Assembly (NCBI RefSeq): GCF_024756255.1
Contig: NZ_JANUHB010000001.1
Location: 434,001 to 498,000 of the forward strand
Origin: Massilia agilis
GTDB taxonomy: Bacteria > Pseudomonadota > Gammaproteobacteria > Burkholderiales > Burkholderiaceae_D
Length of the DNA stretch: 64,000 bases
Direction: 5' to 3'
Part shown: piece by piece, positions 51,845-60,947 of the stretch
How positions within the stretch are numbered: position 1 is the stretch's first letter
Layout of the letters: every line of letters begins with the position of its first letter
Made by a program: the position numbers and the translations under genes
Notes under the pieces: generated by a model
The model's input: the letters and a program-made list of their open reading frames with translations, nothing else
The model's database searches: none
Told to the model about the DNA's origin: nothing

Positions 51845-53206
51845 TCAGCCGTGCGCAGGCTGGCGCGGCGCCGGGTTCAGGCTCGCGCGCACCTGCCGCG
51901 CCAGCGCGTCCAAGGCCTCGGACACGATCACAGGATAGGCAGCCACTTCGTCAAGCCGCCGCAGCGGCGCCGGCAGCGCATCGAGCTGGGTGCGCAGCAA
52001 TGCGCGCGCGGCCGGCAAGCCGCCGTGCGCATCGATGCGGCGGCCGGCGCGCATCACTGGTTGCAGCAGGGGCAATCCGCTGTCCTGCTCGCCCTCGAGC
52101 GCGACCAGGTCCGACAGCATCTCGCCGCGCGGCCCGTGGCGCCGGAATACCTGCTTGGCGCCCGGCCAGGTAGCCTTGCCGGACGAAAGCTTCAAGGTCG
52201 GCCGCCCCGCGTAATCGACCAGTTTGTACGCGCAGTCCAGGTAGGGCGCGTCGGCCGAGGTGTTCATGCGCGTGCCCACGCCATAGCCCTGGATCGGCGC
52301 GCCGGCACGCTCGAGCGCATCGACCTGCGCCTCTTCCAGGTTGCCGCTGGCGAAGATGCCGATGTGCCGGCAGCCGCCCTCGTCGAGGATGGCCCGCACG
52401 CGGCGCGCCGACTCGCCCAGGTCGCCGCTGTCGATGCGCACCGCCTCCACATGCGCGCCGGCCCGTTCCAGGCCCGGGCTGATCTGCGCCACCAGCCGCG
52501 CGGCGGCCTCGGTGTCGTAGGTGTCGATCAGGAAGGTGACATGCTCCGGGCAGGCGCCGGCGTAGGCCTCGAAGGCCTGCTGCTCGCTGGCGTGCGCCTG
52601 CACGAACGAGTGCGCCATCGTGCCGAACACGGGAATGCCGAAGCGCAGGCCGGCTTGCAGCGTCGCCGTGCCGTCGAAGCCGGCCAGCCAGGTGGCGCGC
52701 GCGGCCAGCAGCGCGGCTTCCGCCCCGTGCGAACGGCGCATGCCGAAATCGACCAGCCGCTTGCCGCGCGCGGCGAGCACGCAGCGCGCCGCCTTGGACG
52801 CGACCATGGTCTGGTAATGCAACAGGTTGACGAGCCGGCTCTCGACCAGCTGGGCCTGCGGCAGCGGCGCGCGCACGCGCAGCAATGGCTCGCCCGCGAA
52901 CACGATCGTGCCTTCCGGCACCGCGTCGACGTCGCCGGTAAAGCGCAAGCCCGCCAGCGCAGCGAGGAACCCGGGATCGAAGCGCCCGAGCGCGCGCAAT
53001 TGCTCCACCTCCACCGGATCGACTGCCAGTGTGCCGAGGTAGTCGAGCGCCTGCGCCAGGCCGGCAGCCACGAGGAACGAACGCGGCCCCTGGCTGCGCA
53101 CGAAGAATTCGAACACCGCCTGCGCATCCATGCCGCTGCGGTGGTACGATTGCAGCATGGTCAGCTGGTACAGGTCCGTCAGCAGCGCCGACGCCGCTCG
53201 CTCCAT
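51845..53206 (-). CDS. Nicotinate phosphoribosyltransferase (second, divergent copy)
   Basis: The 453-residue protein belongs to a different branch from the enzyme at 8760. It begins SALLTDLYQLTMLQSYHRSGM, and contains LVDFGMRRSHGAEAALLAARATWLAGF, GTMAHSFVQAHASEQQAFEAYA, and VRIDSGDLGESARRVRAILDEGG. A GGAGG site precedes the ATG. It makes nicotinate mononucleotide from nicotinate and PRPP. The downstream genes for PRPP synthetase and a glycosyltransferase follow on the same strand. Confidence 0.92.
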   Translation of the reverse strand: MERAASALLTDLYQLTMLQSYHRSGMDAQAVFEFFVRSQGPRSFLVAAGLAQALDYLGTLAVDPVEVEQLRALGRFDPGFLAALAGLRFTGDVDAVPEGTIVFAGEPLLRVRAPLPQAQLVESRLVNLLHYQTMVASKAARCVLAARGKRLVDFGMRRSHGAEAALLAARATWLAGFDGTATLQAGLRFGIPVFGTMAHSFVQAHASEQQAFEAYAGACPEHVTFLIDTYDTEAAARLVAQISPGLERAGAHVEAVRIDSGDLGESARRVRAILDEGGCRHIGIFASGNLEEAQVDALERAGAPIQGYGVGTRMNTSADAPYLDCAYKLVDYAGRPTLKLSSGKATWPGAKQVFRRHGPRGEMLSDLVALEGEQDSGLPLLQPVMRAGRRIDAHGGLPAARALLRTQLDALPAPLRRLDEVAAYPVIVSEALDALARQVRASLNPAPRQPAHG

Positions 53207-53344
53207 CGCACCTCCGTGGCATCAGGTGTCAAGCCTATGCAGGTGCTGCGTCCAGCATTTGACCGGGCACAAAGCGGCGCGCAAACCACGCCGCCCACGT
53301 CGGGTCGAAACCATATGCGCTCCGCCACTGAACAGGAGACCACC

Positions 53345-54400
53345 ATGCGCATGATGAAAGCAGCGGTGTTCCGCGGCCCCGGCCGCATCGTGCTCGACGA
53401 AAAGCCCGTGCCCACCCCGGGTCCCGGCGAGGCGCTGGTCAAGGTCACGACCACCACGATCTGCGGCACCGACATCCACATCCTCAAGGGCGAATACCGG
53501 GTTGACCCCGGGCGCACCATCGGCCACGAGCTGGTTGGCACGGTGGCCGAGCTGGGGCCGGGCGTGAACGGCATCCAGGTCGGCCAGCGCGTCATCGCCG
53601 GCGCCATCACGCCCTGCGGGCAATGCAACTTCTGCCTGGACGGGCACCAGGCCCAGTGCACCGGCCACGCCACCGGTGGCTGGCGCTTCGGCAATACCAT
53701 CGATGGCTGCCAGGCCGAGTACGTGGTGGTGCCATTCGCAAACGCCAACCTCGCGCCAGTGCCGGACGAGCTGTCGGACGAGGAAGTGCTGATGTGCCCG
53801 GACATCATGAGCACCGGCTTTGGCGGCGCCGAAAGCGGACGCATCCGCATTGGCGACACCGTGGCCGTGTTCGCGCAAGGGCCCATCGGGTTATGCGCCA
53901 CCGCCGGGGCGCGCCTGCGCGGCGCCACCCGGATCTTCGCGGTGGACGGGATCGACACGCGGCTCGACATGGCACGCCGGCTGGGCGCGGACCACCTGAT
54001 CGACTTCCACCGCGCCGACCCGGTGGCCGAGATCATGCGCGAAACCGGCGGGCGCGGCGTGGACGTGGCGATCGAGGCGCTGGGCACCCAGCAGACCTTC
54101 GAAAGCTGCCTGCGCGTGCTCAAGCCGGGCGGCATCCTGTCGAGCCTGGGCGTGTACTCGGGCAAGCTGGCGCTGCCAATGGACGCCTTCGCGGCCGGCC
54201 TGGCCGACCAGAAGATCGTGACCACGCTCTGCCCCGGCGGCAAGGAACGGATGCGCCGGCTGATGAATGTGATCGGCGCGCGCCGGGTGGATTTGAAGCC
54301 CCTGGTCACGCACCGCTTCCGGTTATCCGACATCGAGCAGGCTTACGAGCTGTTCGGCGCGCAACGCGACGGCGTGCTCAAGGTCGCGATCACGCCGTAG
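53345..54400 (+). CDS. Zinc-dependent alcohol dehydrogenase (medium-chain)
   Basis: The 351-residue enzyme has the catalytic zinc region CGTDIHILKGEYRVDPGRTIGHELVGTV, structural-zinc Cys cluster CGQCNFCLDGHQAQC, and a nucleotide fold near residue 180 (VAVFAQGPIGLCATAGARLRGA). The dinucleotide motif is GxGPxG-like, with QGPIGL. It should oxidise an alcohol or reduce an aldehyde or ketone with NAD(P)(H); the substrate is unknown. An AGGAGA site precedes the ATG. The stop directly adjoins the start of the Mg2+ ATPase gene. Confidence 0.9.
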   Translation: MRMMKAAVFRGPGRIVLDEKPVPTPGPGEALVKVTTTTICGTDIHILKGEYRVDPGRTIGHELVGTVAELGPGVNGIQVGQRVIAGAITPCGQCNFCLDGHQAQCTGHATGGWRFGNTIDGCQAEYVVVPFANANLAPVPDELSDEEVLMCPDIMSTGFGGAESGRIRIGDTVAVFAQGPIGLCATAGARLRGATRIFAVDGIDTRLDMARRLGADHLIDFHRADPVAEIMRETGGRGVDVAIEALGTQQTFESCLRVLKPGGILSSLGVYSGKLALPMDAFAAGLADQKIVTTLCPGGKERMRRLMNVIGARRVDLKPLVTHRFRLSDIEQAYELFGAQRDGVLKVAITP

Positions 54401-57079
54401 ATGCGTGCGCCTGAGCCGCCCGGCCCCGGCCACGCCGCACCGGTTCCAGCCCTGCCGGAGCTGGCACGGCTTGCGCCCGAGGCGGCACTGGCGGCCCTGT
54501 CGAGCGCACGCGCGGGCCTTACGGCGGATGAGTCTGCCCGCCGGCTGGGGTTGTACGGGCCAAACGCGGTCGCGGTCGCGCCGCGCCTGGGCGCCGCGCT
54601 GCGCTTTGTGCACGTGCTGGCCAGTCCCCTGTCACTGCTGCTCCTTGGCCTGGCCATATTGAACTTGGTCAGCGGCCAGGCCCTGCCGGCGCTGGTAATT
54701 GCCGTCATCGTCGTGCTGTCGTCGCTGCTGACCTTTGTGCAGGAATACCGCTCCGACAAAGCCGCCGCGGCGCTGGCTGCGATGGTGCGGACCACCGTCA
54801 CCGTCCTGCGGCCCGGCCCGGATGGCAACGCCGAGCGGCACGAGGAAGCCCTGGCCAGCCTGGCGCCGGGCGACCTGGTCCAGCTGTCAGCCGGTGACAG
54901 CGTGCCGGCCGACCTGCGGCTGCTGGAATCGCGCGACCTGTTCGTCAGCCAGGCCGCGTTCACCGGCGAATCGATGCCGGTCGAAAAATTCGCCGTCCCC
55001 GTCGACCAGCCGCCGGACAGCCTGCCGGACCTGCCCAACATCGCCTTCATGGGCAGCACAGTGCTGTCGGGCAGCGCCACCGCGGTGGTCGCGATCACCG
55101 GCCGGCACACCAGCTTTGGCGCCATTGCGGCTGCTGCCGCCGGCGCGCGCGAACTCACCGACTTCGACCGTGGCATGGACCGCTTCGTCCAGCTCATGCT
55201 GCGGGCGATGCTGGTGATGATGCCGCTGGTGTTCCTGGTCAATGGCCTGGACAAGGGCAACTGGCTCGAAGCCTTGTTGTTCGCAGTCGCGGTGGCCGTG
55301 GGGCTGACGCCGGAGCTGCTGCCGATGGTGGTCACGATCAACCTGGCGCGCGGCGCGCTGGATATGGCCGGGCAGCGCATGATCGTCAAGCGCCTGAACG
55401 CCATCCAGAACCTGGGCGCCATGGACGTGCTGTGCACCGACAAGACCGGCACGCTGACCCAGGACCGCGTCATTTTGGAAAGGCACGTCGACATCGACGG
55501 CAACGATTCGCAGCGCGTGCTGGAATATGCCTGGCTCAACAGCTTCCACCAGACCGGCCTGCACAACCTGCTCGACCTGGCCGTGCTGGAACACGCGCAG
55601 GTGCAGCACCTGCGCCAGGGCGCCGGCTACGTGAAGGTGGACGAGCTGCCGTTCGATTTTGCGCGGCGGCGCATGTCGGTGGTGCTGGCGCGCCCGAACG
55701 GCCAGCGGCTCCTGATTTGCAAGGGCGCGGTGGAGGAAGTGCTGGCGGCCTGCCGCTATGTGCAGCGCGAGAACGACCACCAGCCGCTCGAGTCGGCCCA
55801 CGGCGTCGTGCTGGCGGACGTGGTGCGGCGCCTGAACGAAGACGGCATGCGCGTGATCGCGGTTGCGGTGCGCGAACTGCCGCCCGGGCCGCACACCCTG
55901 ACAACCGAAGACGAGCGCGACTTGGTGCTGGCTGGCTACATTGCCTTCCTCGACCCGCCCAAGGAGACCGCCGCCGCCGCGCTGCGCGCCCTGGAACAGG
56001 CCGGCATCGCGATCAAGGTGCTGACCGGCGATAACGACGCAGTCACCTACAGCGTGTGCCGGCACGTCGGGCTGGCGGTACAGGCGCCCGTGCTCGGCCA
56101 CGACCTGGACGGCATCACCCCGGCCCAGCTTGCCGCCCGCGCCGAAGCCGGCTCAGTGTTCGCGAAGGTGACGCCGCAACAGAAGGCCGACATCATCCGC
56201 GCCCTGCAGGACGCCGGCCACGTGGTCGGCTACCTGGGCGATGGCATCAACGACAGCATTGCGCTCAAGAGCGCGGACGTCGGCATCTCGGTGGACAGCG
56301 GCGCCAGCATCGCCAAGGAGTCGGCCGACATCATCATGCTCGAAAAGGACCTGGTGGCGCTGCACCGCGGCGTGCTGGAGGGACGCAGCGTGTTCGGCGA
56401 CATCGTGAAATACCTGCGCATGAGTGCCAGCTCCAACTTCGGCAACATGCTCAGCGTGGTTGGCGCCAGCCTGCTGCTGCCCTTCCTGCCGATGGCGCCG
56501 CTGCAAATCCTGCTCAACAACTTGCTGTACGACGTGTCGCAAACGGCGCTGGCCAGCGACCGGGTTGATCCTGACTTCCTGCGCCAGCCACGCCGCTGGC
56601 ACACGGCGGACATCCGGCGTGCGATGTTCGTGCTCGGGCCGGTCAGCTCGCTGTTCGACTACGCCACCTTCGGCCTGCTGTGGTTCGTGCTGGGCGCGTC
56701 CAGCCAGCCGGCCCTGTTCCAGACCGGCTGGTTCGTCGAGTCCTTGCTGTCGCAAACGCTGGTGGTGCACGTGATCCGTACCGACCAACTGCCCTTTGTC
56801 CAGAGCCGGCCCAGCAACGCCCTGCTGGCGACCACCATGCTGGTTTGCCTGCTTGGACTCTGGCTGCCAAGCTCGCCGCTGGCGCCCGTGCTCGGCTTTG
56901 TGCCCCTGCCCACCCTGTACTGGCTGGCCCTGCCGGTGCTGCTGATGGCCTACCTGGCCCTGGTGCAGAGCGTCAAAGGCCGGTCGCGCTTGTCCGCAGT
57001 GGCGCTCGCGCGGCCGGGGCCGGCAAGCGCGCCTGGCCACAGCCGGCTCGCCGACCGCACGGGCAAGCTGGGCTTGTAA
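54401..57079 (+). CDS. mgtA: Mg2+-importing P-type ATPase (MgtA-like)
   Basis: The 892-residue protein has the P3-type layout: TM pair near residue 75-115, actuator TGES (AAFTGESMPVEKF), the phosphorylation motif CTDKTGTLTQD near 345, and GDGINDSIALKSADVGISVDSG with the long MgtA-type extension SADIIMLEKDLV. About ten membrane helices are present. The start abuts the alcohol dehydrogenase stop with no gap, so the two are coupled. No mgtA-type leader is seen. It ends 13 bases from the convergent Hsp20 stop. Confidence 0.92.
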   Translation: MRAPEPPGPGHAAPVPALPELARLAPEAALAALSSARAGLTADESARRLGLYGPNAVAVAPRLGAALRFVHVLASPLSLLLLGLAILNLVSGQALPALVIAVIVVLSSLLTFVQEYRSDKAAAALAAMVRTTVTVLRPGPDGNAERHEEALASLAPGDLVQLSAGDSVPADLRLLESRDLFVSQAAFTGESMPVEKFAVPVDQPPDSLPDLPNIAFMGSTVLSGSATAVVAITGRHTSFGAIAAAAAGARELTDFDRGMDRFVQLMLRAMLVMMPLVFLVNGLDKGNWLEALLFAVAVAVGLTPELLPMVVTINLARGALDMAGQRMIVKRLNAIQNLGAMDVLCTDKTGTLTQDRVILERHVDIDGNDSQRVLEYAWLNSFHQTGLHNLLDLAVLEHAQVQHLRQGAGYVKVDELPFDFARRRMSVVLARPNGQRLLICKGAVEEVLAACRYVQRENDHQPLESAHGVVLADVVRRLNEDGMRVIAVAVRELPPGPHTLTTEDERDLVLAGYIAFLDPPKETAAAALRALEQAGIAIKVLTGDNDAVTYSVCRHVGLAVQAPVLGHDLDGITPAQLAARAEAGSVFAKVTPQQKADIIRALQDAGHVVGYLGDGINDSIALKSADVGISVDSGASIAKESADIIMLEKDLVALHRGVLEGRSVFGDIVKYLRMSASSNFGNMLSVVGASLLLPFLPMAPLQILLNNLLYDVSQTALASDRVDPDFLRQPRRWHTADIRRAMFVLGPVSSLFDYATFGLLWFVLGASSQPALFQTGWFVESLLSQTLVVHVIRTDQLPFVQSRPSNALLATTMLVCLLGLWLPSSPLAPVLGFVPLPTLYWLALPVLLMAYLALVQSVKGRSRLSAVALARPGPASAPGHSRLADRTGKLGL

Positions 57080-57092
57080 AGCGGGCCCGCGC

Positions 57093-57542
57093 TCAGCTCA
57101 CCTGCACCTTGCTGGCGCCGCCGGGCGCCTTCTTGGGCAGGCTCAGCTCCAGCACGCCGTCCACATAGCGGGCGCTCGCCTTGGCGTCGTCCACGTCCTG
57201 GTCGAGCGTGAAGGTTCGCTGCTGCTGGCCATAGTACAGCTCGCTGCGCACCACGCGCTCGCCCTGCTTTTGCTGGTCCTCGCGCCGCGTTTCGGCACTG
57301 ATCGAGACGCGGTTGCCCTGCACCTCGACCTTGATGTCCTCTTTCTTGACACCCGGGATTTCGGCGCGCACCGTATAGGCCTGGTCGTTCTCGGACACGT
57401 CGAGCCCGATCATCGGTATTTCCTGCAGGTCGCGCGCGCCGCCGCGCGGGGCCAGGTCGCTGAAAATGTCCTCGAAGGCGCGCAGCGGCGTCATGCGGCG
57501 CAGTTCGCCGATCGGGTCGAACCGGGTCAGGTTGGTGGCCAT
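57093..57542 (-). CDS. Hsp20-family small heat shock protein
   Basis: The 149-residue protein has the alpha-crystallin domain (residues about 45-140): IGLDVSENDQAYTVRAEIPGVKKEDIKVEVQGNRVSISAE and the loop IVRSELYYGQQQRTFTLDQDVDDAKASARYVDGVLELSLPKK. The N-terminus begins LTRFDPIGELRRMTPLRAFEDIF. These chaperones hold unfolding proteins without ATP. AGGAGA precedes the ATG. It diverges from the universal stress protein gene across a 163-base region with an Fnr-like box. Confidence 0.94.
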   Translation of the reverse strand: MATNLTRFDPIGELRRMTPLRAFEDIFSDLAPRGGARDLQEIPMIGLDVSENDQAYTVRAEIPGVKKEDIKVEVQGNRVSISAETRREDQQKQGERVVRSELYYGQQQRTFTLDQDVDDAKASARYVDGVLELSLPKKAPGGASKVQVS

Positions 57543-57634
57543 GTTGCTCTCCTGTCATGTTCCGATGCCACGTCCACCCGGGCGCAGCTTTCGATTTTGA
57601 CCGGCCTGCAGCCGCGCTTGCAGCAATGGAGGAT

Positions 57635-57648
57635 TTGACGTACATCAA
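57635..57648. promoter_or_regulatory. Fnr-like box between hsp20 and usp genes
   Basis: TTGACGTACATCAA has one mismatch to the Fnr consensus. It is centred 64 bases before the universal stress protein gene and 100 before the divergent hsp20 gene. Confidence 0.55.
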
Positions 57649-57705
57649 GGACTTCCCGTGACGCGGCGCACAGACTGACCAGGCACTTTCGAGGAGCACA
57701 CAACC

Positions 57706-58200
57706 ATGTACAAGAAGATTCTCGTCCCCACCGACGGTTCCGAGCTGTCCAACCAGGCCGTCACCTCCGCCATCGACTTTGCCCGCCTGTGCCAAGCGCA
57801 GATCGTCGCGCTGTCGATCGCCGAACCGTATCCGATGGTCCCTGCCGCCGAAGGCGCGATGGTGATCGACCCCGGCTTCGAAACCCGCACCCTGCAGGAA
57901 CTGGCGCAGCAGACCGTGGACAAGGTGGCCAAGGCCGCCCGTGCCGCCGGCCTGGAATGCACGGCGCTGACCGCGGTGTCGATGGCGCCGGCCGACGAAA
58001 TCATCCATGTGGCCAAGGAACAGGGCTGCGACCTGATTTTCATGGCCTCGCACGGCCGCCGCGGGCTGTCCAAGCTGCTGGCCGGCAGCGTCACCCAGAA
58101 CGTGCTGGCCTACTCCACGATCCCGGTCATGGTGCTGCGGCCCCGCGCCGAGAACGGCAAGCTGCACGTGCCGGAGAGCTCGGCCGCAGCAAGCCAGTGA
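57706..58200 (+). CDS. Universal stress protein (single UspA domain)
   Basis: The 164-residue protein begins MYKKILVPTDGSELSNQAVTSAIDFARL and has the ATP-binding end motif GSVTQNVLAYSTIPVMVLRP, with DLIFMASHGRRGLSKLLAG before it. The Gly-2x-Gly-9x-Gly(S/T) pattern indicates an ATP-binding type. GAGGAG precedes the ATG. Its stop overlaps the next start (GTGA). Confidence 0.94.
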   Translation: MYKKILVPTDGSELSNQAVTSAIDFARLCQAQIVALSIAEPYPMVPAAEGAMVIDPGFETRTLQELAQQTVDKVAKAARAAGLECTALTAVSMAPADEIIHVAKEQGCDLIFMASHGRRGLSKLLAGSVTQNVLAYSTIPVMVLRPRAENGKLHVPESSAAASQ

Positions 58201-59249
58201 ACTGGGCGCGGCCCGCCTGCGGGCCGCCCCCACGCCGCACCACGCCCGGGCTCGAAGCGAAGGTCGCCTTCCTGCGTGCGCCGGGCAACTACCCCGAACC
58301 CACCTTCCGGGTCGAGGCACTCGAAACCCACATGTCGTGGGTGTTCCTGCTCGACCATCACGTCTACAAATTGAAAAAGCCGGTGCGGCATGAGCTGCTC
58401 GACTTTCGCACCCTCACCGCGCGCCACCGCTTTTGCCTGGCCGAAGTCAAGCTGAACGAACGGCTGGCGGCCGGCATCTACCTGGGCCTGGCCACCCTCA
58501 CCTGCGACCGGCGCGGCCACCTGGGCATCGACGGGCGCGGCAGCATCGTGGACTGGCTGGTCCGCATGCGGCGGCTGCCGGCCGAGCGCATGCTCGATTA
58601 CGCCCTCGCGCACGGCACGCTGGCCGACGGCGACCTGCGCCGCCTGGCCGCGCGCCTGGTGGCGTTTTACCGCAGCCTGGATCCCGAAGCGGTGGACCGC
58701 GCCGCCTGGCGCGAACGGTTTCGCCTGCAGATCGAAGCGAACCGCCGCGGACTGGCCTCGCCGCTGTACGGGCTGCCGTCCGGCCACGTGCGCCAGTTGG
58801 CCCGCGACCAGCACGCGGCGCTGGACCGGCTGGCGGCGCTGCTGGATCAACGGGTTCTTTCCGGCTGCATTATCGAAGGCCATGGCGACCTGCGGCCGGA
58901 ACACGTCTTCCTTGGCGAGCCGGTCGCGGTGATCGATTGCCTGGAGTTTTCGCGCATGCTGCGCCTGGGCGATCCGGCCGACGAGCTTGCGTTCCTGGCC
59001 ATGGAGTGCGAGCGTCTGGGGTCGCGCGTGGCCGGCCAGACGCTGCTGCAGGAATATGCCGCGCTGTCCGGTGACGCCGTGCCGGGCGAGTTGCTGCACT
59101 TCTACCAGAGCTGCCGCGCCAGCACCCGCGCACTGATCGCCGCGCGGCACCTGCTGGACGAACGGTTCCGGCATTCGCCGCACTGGATGCGGCGCGCGGG
59201 GCAGTATTTGCAGCTGGCGGAGGAGCACATTCGGTGCGCGGCGGCGTGA
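58197..59249 (+). CDS. Phosphotransferase-like protein related to the APH/AAA protein at 59430
   Basis: The 350-residue protein starts at a GTG that overlaps the stop of the universal stress gene. The N-terminal region (LETHMSWVFLLDHHVYKLKKPVRHELLDF) is the lysine-containing strand of an APH-like kinase fold. GCIIEGHGDLRPEHVFLGEPVAVIDCLEFSRMLRLGDPADELAF contains the HGDLRPEH catalytic loop and the metal-binding IDCLEF segment. No P-loop domain follows. It is homologous to the first half of the protein at 59430-60947. The substrate is unknown. Confidence 0.82.
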   Translation: MNWARPACGPPPRRTTPGLEAKVAFLRAPGNYPEPTFRVEALETHMSWVFLLDHHVYKLKKPVRHELLDFRTLTARHRFCLAEVKLNERLAAGIYLGLATLTCDRRGHLGIDGRGSIVDWLVRMRRLPAERMLDYALAHGTLADGDLRRLAARLVAFYRSLDPEAVDRAAWRERFRLQIEANRRGLASPLYGLPSGHVRQLARDQHAALDRLAALLDQRVLSGCIIEGHGDLRPEHVFLGEPVAVIDCLEFSRMLRLGDPADELAFLAMECERLGSRVAGQTLLQEYAALSGDAVPGELLHFYQSCRASTRALIAARHLLDERFRHSPHWMRRAGQYLQLAEEHIRCAAA

Positions 59250-59299
59250 GGAACGCAGTGCCACGACGGCCCCGATCCGTGCCCCGCGACGTCACGTGG

Positions 59300-59415
59300 C
59301 GTAGGGTGGGCAGGTCCTCCTGCCCACGCGTTCAGCCAACGCAGACAGGCCAGCGCACACTGATCGGCACGGCAAGCTGTCGTTGAACGCGTGGGCAGAA
59401 TCTGCCCACCCTACT
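59300..59415. repeat. Inverted pair of GTGGGC...GCCCAC palindromic repeats
   Basis: A plus unit (59300-59332, stem GTGGGCAGG/CCTGCCCAC, loop TCCT) and a minus unit (59383-59415, stem GTGGGCAG/CTGCCCAC, loop AAT) lie between convergent genes. Confidence 0.8.
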
Positions 59416-59429
59416 CCTGTCTGCCTTAG

Positions 59430-60947
59430 TCAACCCGACAGCAAGCGCTCCACGTTTGCCCGCAGCCTTTCAACGGCGCCCGCCGACTCCGTATCCACCA
59501 CCACCGTGCGCGCCATCTCCGACGCGTCCAGCGGCTCGGCGCTACCAAGCTGCAGCGCAAGCACGCCCTCGTCCGCCTCCGACGGGTCACGCCCCGCCGC
59601 GCGCCGCTGCACAATGCGCGCGCGCATCGTTGCCACGCTGGCCCTCACGTCCACGATGACCCATGGGACACCATGTTCGTCCGCCAGCCGTGCGCAGGCG
59701 TCGCGCTCTGCCCGCGCAAGATGGCAGGCATCGACGACTACCGGATAACCAGCATCCACCACCGCACCGGCCAGCACCCGCAGCCGCGCATAGACCGCGT
59801 CGCTGCTTGCACGGTCGTAGCAGTGCGGATCGACGCCGGCCGTGCGGCCACGCTCGACATCGGACCGAATCTGCACCGCGCCCAGTTCCTCGACCAGCTC
59901 GCGCGCAATGCTCGACTTGCCGCTGCCCGAACATCCATGCATCACGATCACCGCCCCGCGCCGCGTACTGGCCGCCGCAAGCGCGGTGTCGAGCAGGCGC
60001 CCCGCCTCGCCGTCCCCGGGCTCGCTTTGCCGCGCGCGCAACAGGGCAACCTTGGCGCGCACCAGGGCGCACTCGACGACGTAGTAACGCAGCACCGCAA
60101 GCCCCGCGTAGTCGCCGCCCTCGGACAGATACCCGTTCAGCAGCCGCGCCGCCAGCCGCCCCTGGCCACGCTGGTGCAAGTCCATCAGCGTGAAGGCAAG
60201 GTCGTGCAGCACATCAATCCAGCGCAGCGCGGCGTCAAACTCGATGCAGTCGAACGCCATCACCCTGTCGTCCAGCGTGAGGATGTTCGCGCAATGCAGG
60301 TCTCCATGGCAGGCGCGAATTGCGCCGGCACGCCGCCGCTGTTCGAAGCACCCCGCCAGCCGCACTGCTTCGTCCCGCCGCCACCGGCCCAGCCGGTCAA
60401 CCTGCGCACTGCCCCCGGCCAAGGGCAGCAGCTCGTCCACGTTGCGCTCTCCGGCCCGCGCGATCGCGCCGGGTTCGCCCCACGGCGAGCCGGACGGGGC
60501 CCGGGCAGCGCCGGCATGGAACCGCGCCAGCAGCGCGGCAAACTGGTCGATTTCGGCCACCCCAAGCTGGCCATGCGCCACCCGCTCGCTCCACAAGGCG
60601 GACTGCGGAAAGGCGCGCATGTGCACCGCCACCTCGATGGCTGGCGCCGCGCCAAGCCGTGGCGCTGACGGGGTGCCGCCAATCTCGGCCACGCCCAGAT
60701 ACAAGCCCGGCGCAAGCGCGGCGTTCAGCGCGACTTCTTGCTCGCAATAGTGCCGGCGTAAGGGCAGCGTGGCGTAATCGAGGAACTCCAGCCTGAGCGC
60801 CTTCTTGATCTTGTACGCGTCTGCCCCGGCCACGAGCACCCATGACACGTGGGTTTCGTACAGCGCCACCGCCACCCCGGCCGCGCGCAATTGCGCGGCC
60901 AGCGCCCCGACCAGCGCCGCCTGCTGTTCCAGCCTGCCCTCTGCCAT
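59430..60947 (-). CDS. Bifunctional APH-like / P-loop kinase protein
   Basis: The 505-residue protein has an N-terminal APH-like half (YETHVSWVLVAGADAYKIKKALRLEFLDYATLPLR, and ACHGDLHCANILTLDDRVMAFDCIEFDAALRWIDVLHDLAF). A C-terminal half has a P-loop kinase fold (HGCSGSGKSSIARELVEELGAVQIRSDVERGR near residue 350; VVVDACHLARAERDACARLADE). This fusion is known as a putative AAA-family ATPase with aminoglycoside-phosphotransferase-like domain. The substrate is not established. The ATG at 60947 is chosen because GAAGGG lies upstream; a GTG 32 codons earlier is less likely. Confidence 0.85.
   Translation of the reverse strand: MAEGRLEQQAALVGALAAQLRAAGVAVALYETHVSWVLVAGADAYKIKKALRLEFLDYATLPLRRHYCEQEVALNAALAPGLYLGVAEIGGTPSAPRLGAAPAIEVAVHMRAFPQSALWSERVAHGQLGVAEIDQFAALLARFHAGAARAPSGSPWGEPGAIARAGERNVDELLPLAGGSAQVDRLGRWRRDEAVRLAGCFEQRRRAGAIRACHGDLHCANILTLDDRVMAFDCIEFDAALRWIDVLHDLAFTLMDLHQRGQGRLAARLLNGYLSEGGDYAGLAVLRYYVVECALVRAKVALLRARQSEPGDGEAGRLLDTALAAASTRRGAVIVMHGCSGSGKSSIARELVEELGAVQIRSDVERGRTAGVDPHCYDRASSDAVYARLRVLAGAVVDAGYPVVVDACHLARAERDACARLADEHGVPWVIVDVRASVATMRARIVQRRAAGRDPSEADEGVLALQLGSAEPLDASEMARTVVVDTESAGAVERLRANVERLLSG

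Noticed and set aside
53259..53272. TTGACCGGGCACAA as an Fnr box between NAPRT and alcohol dehydrogenase
   Set aside because: The right half matches poorly, and no -10 box is at a suitable distance.
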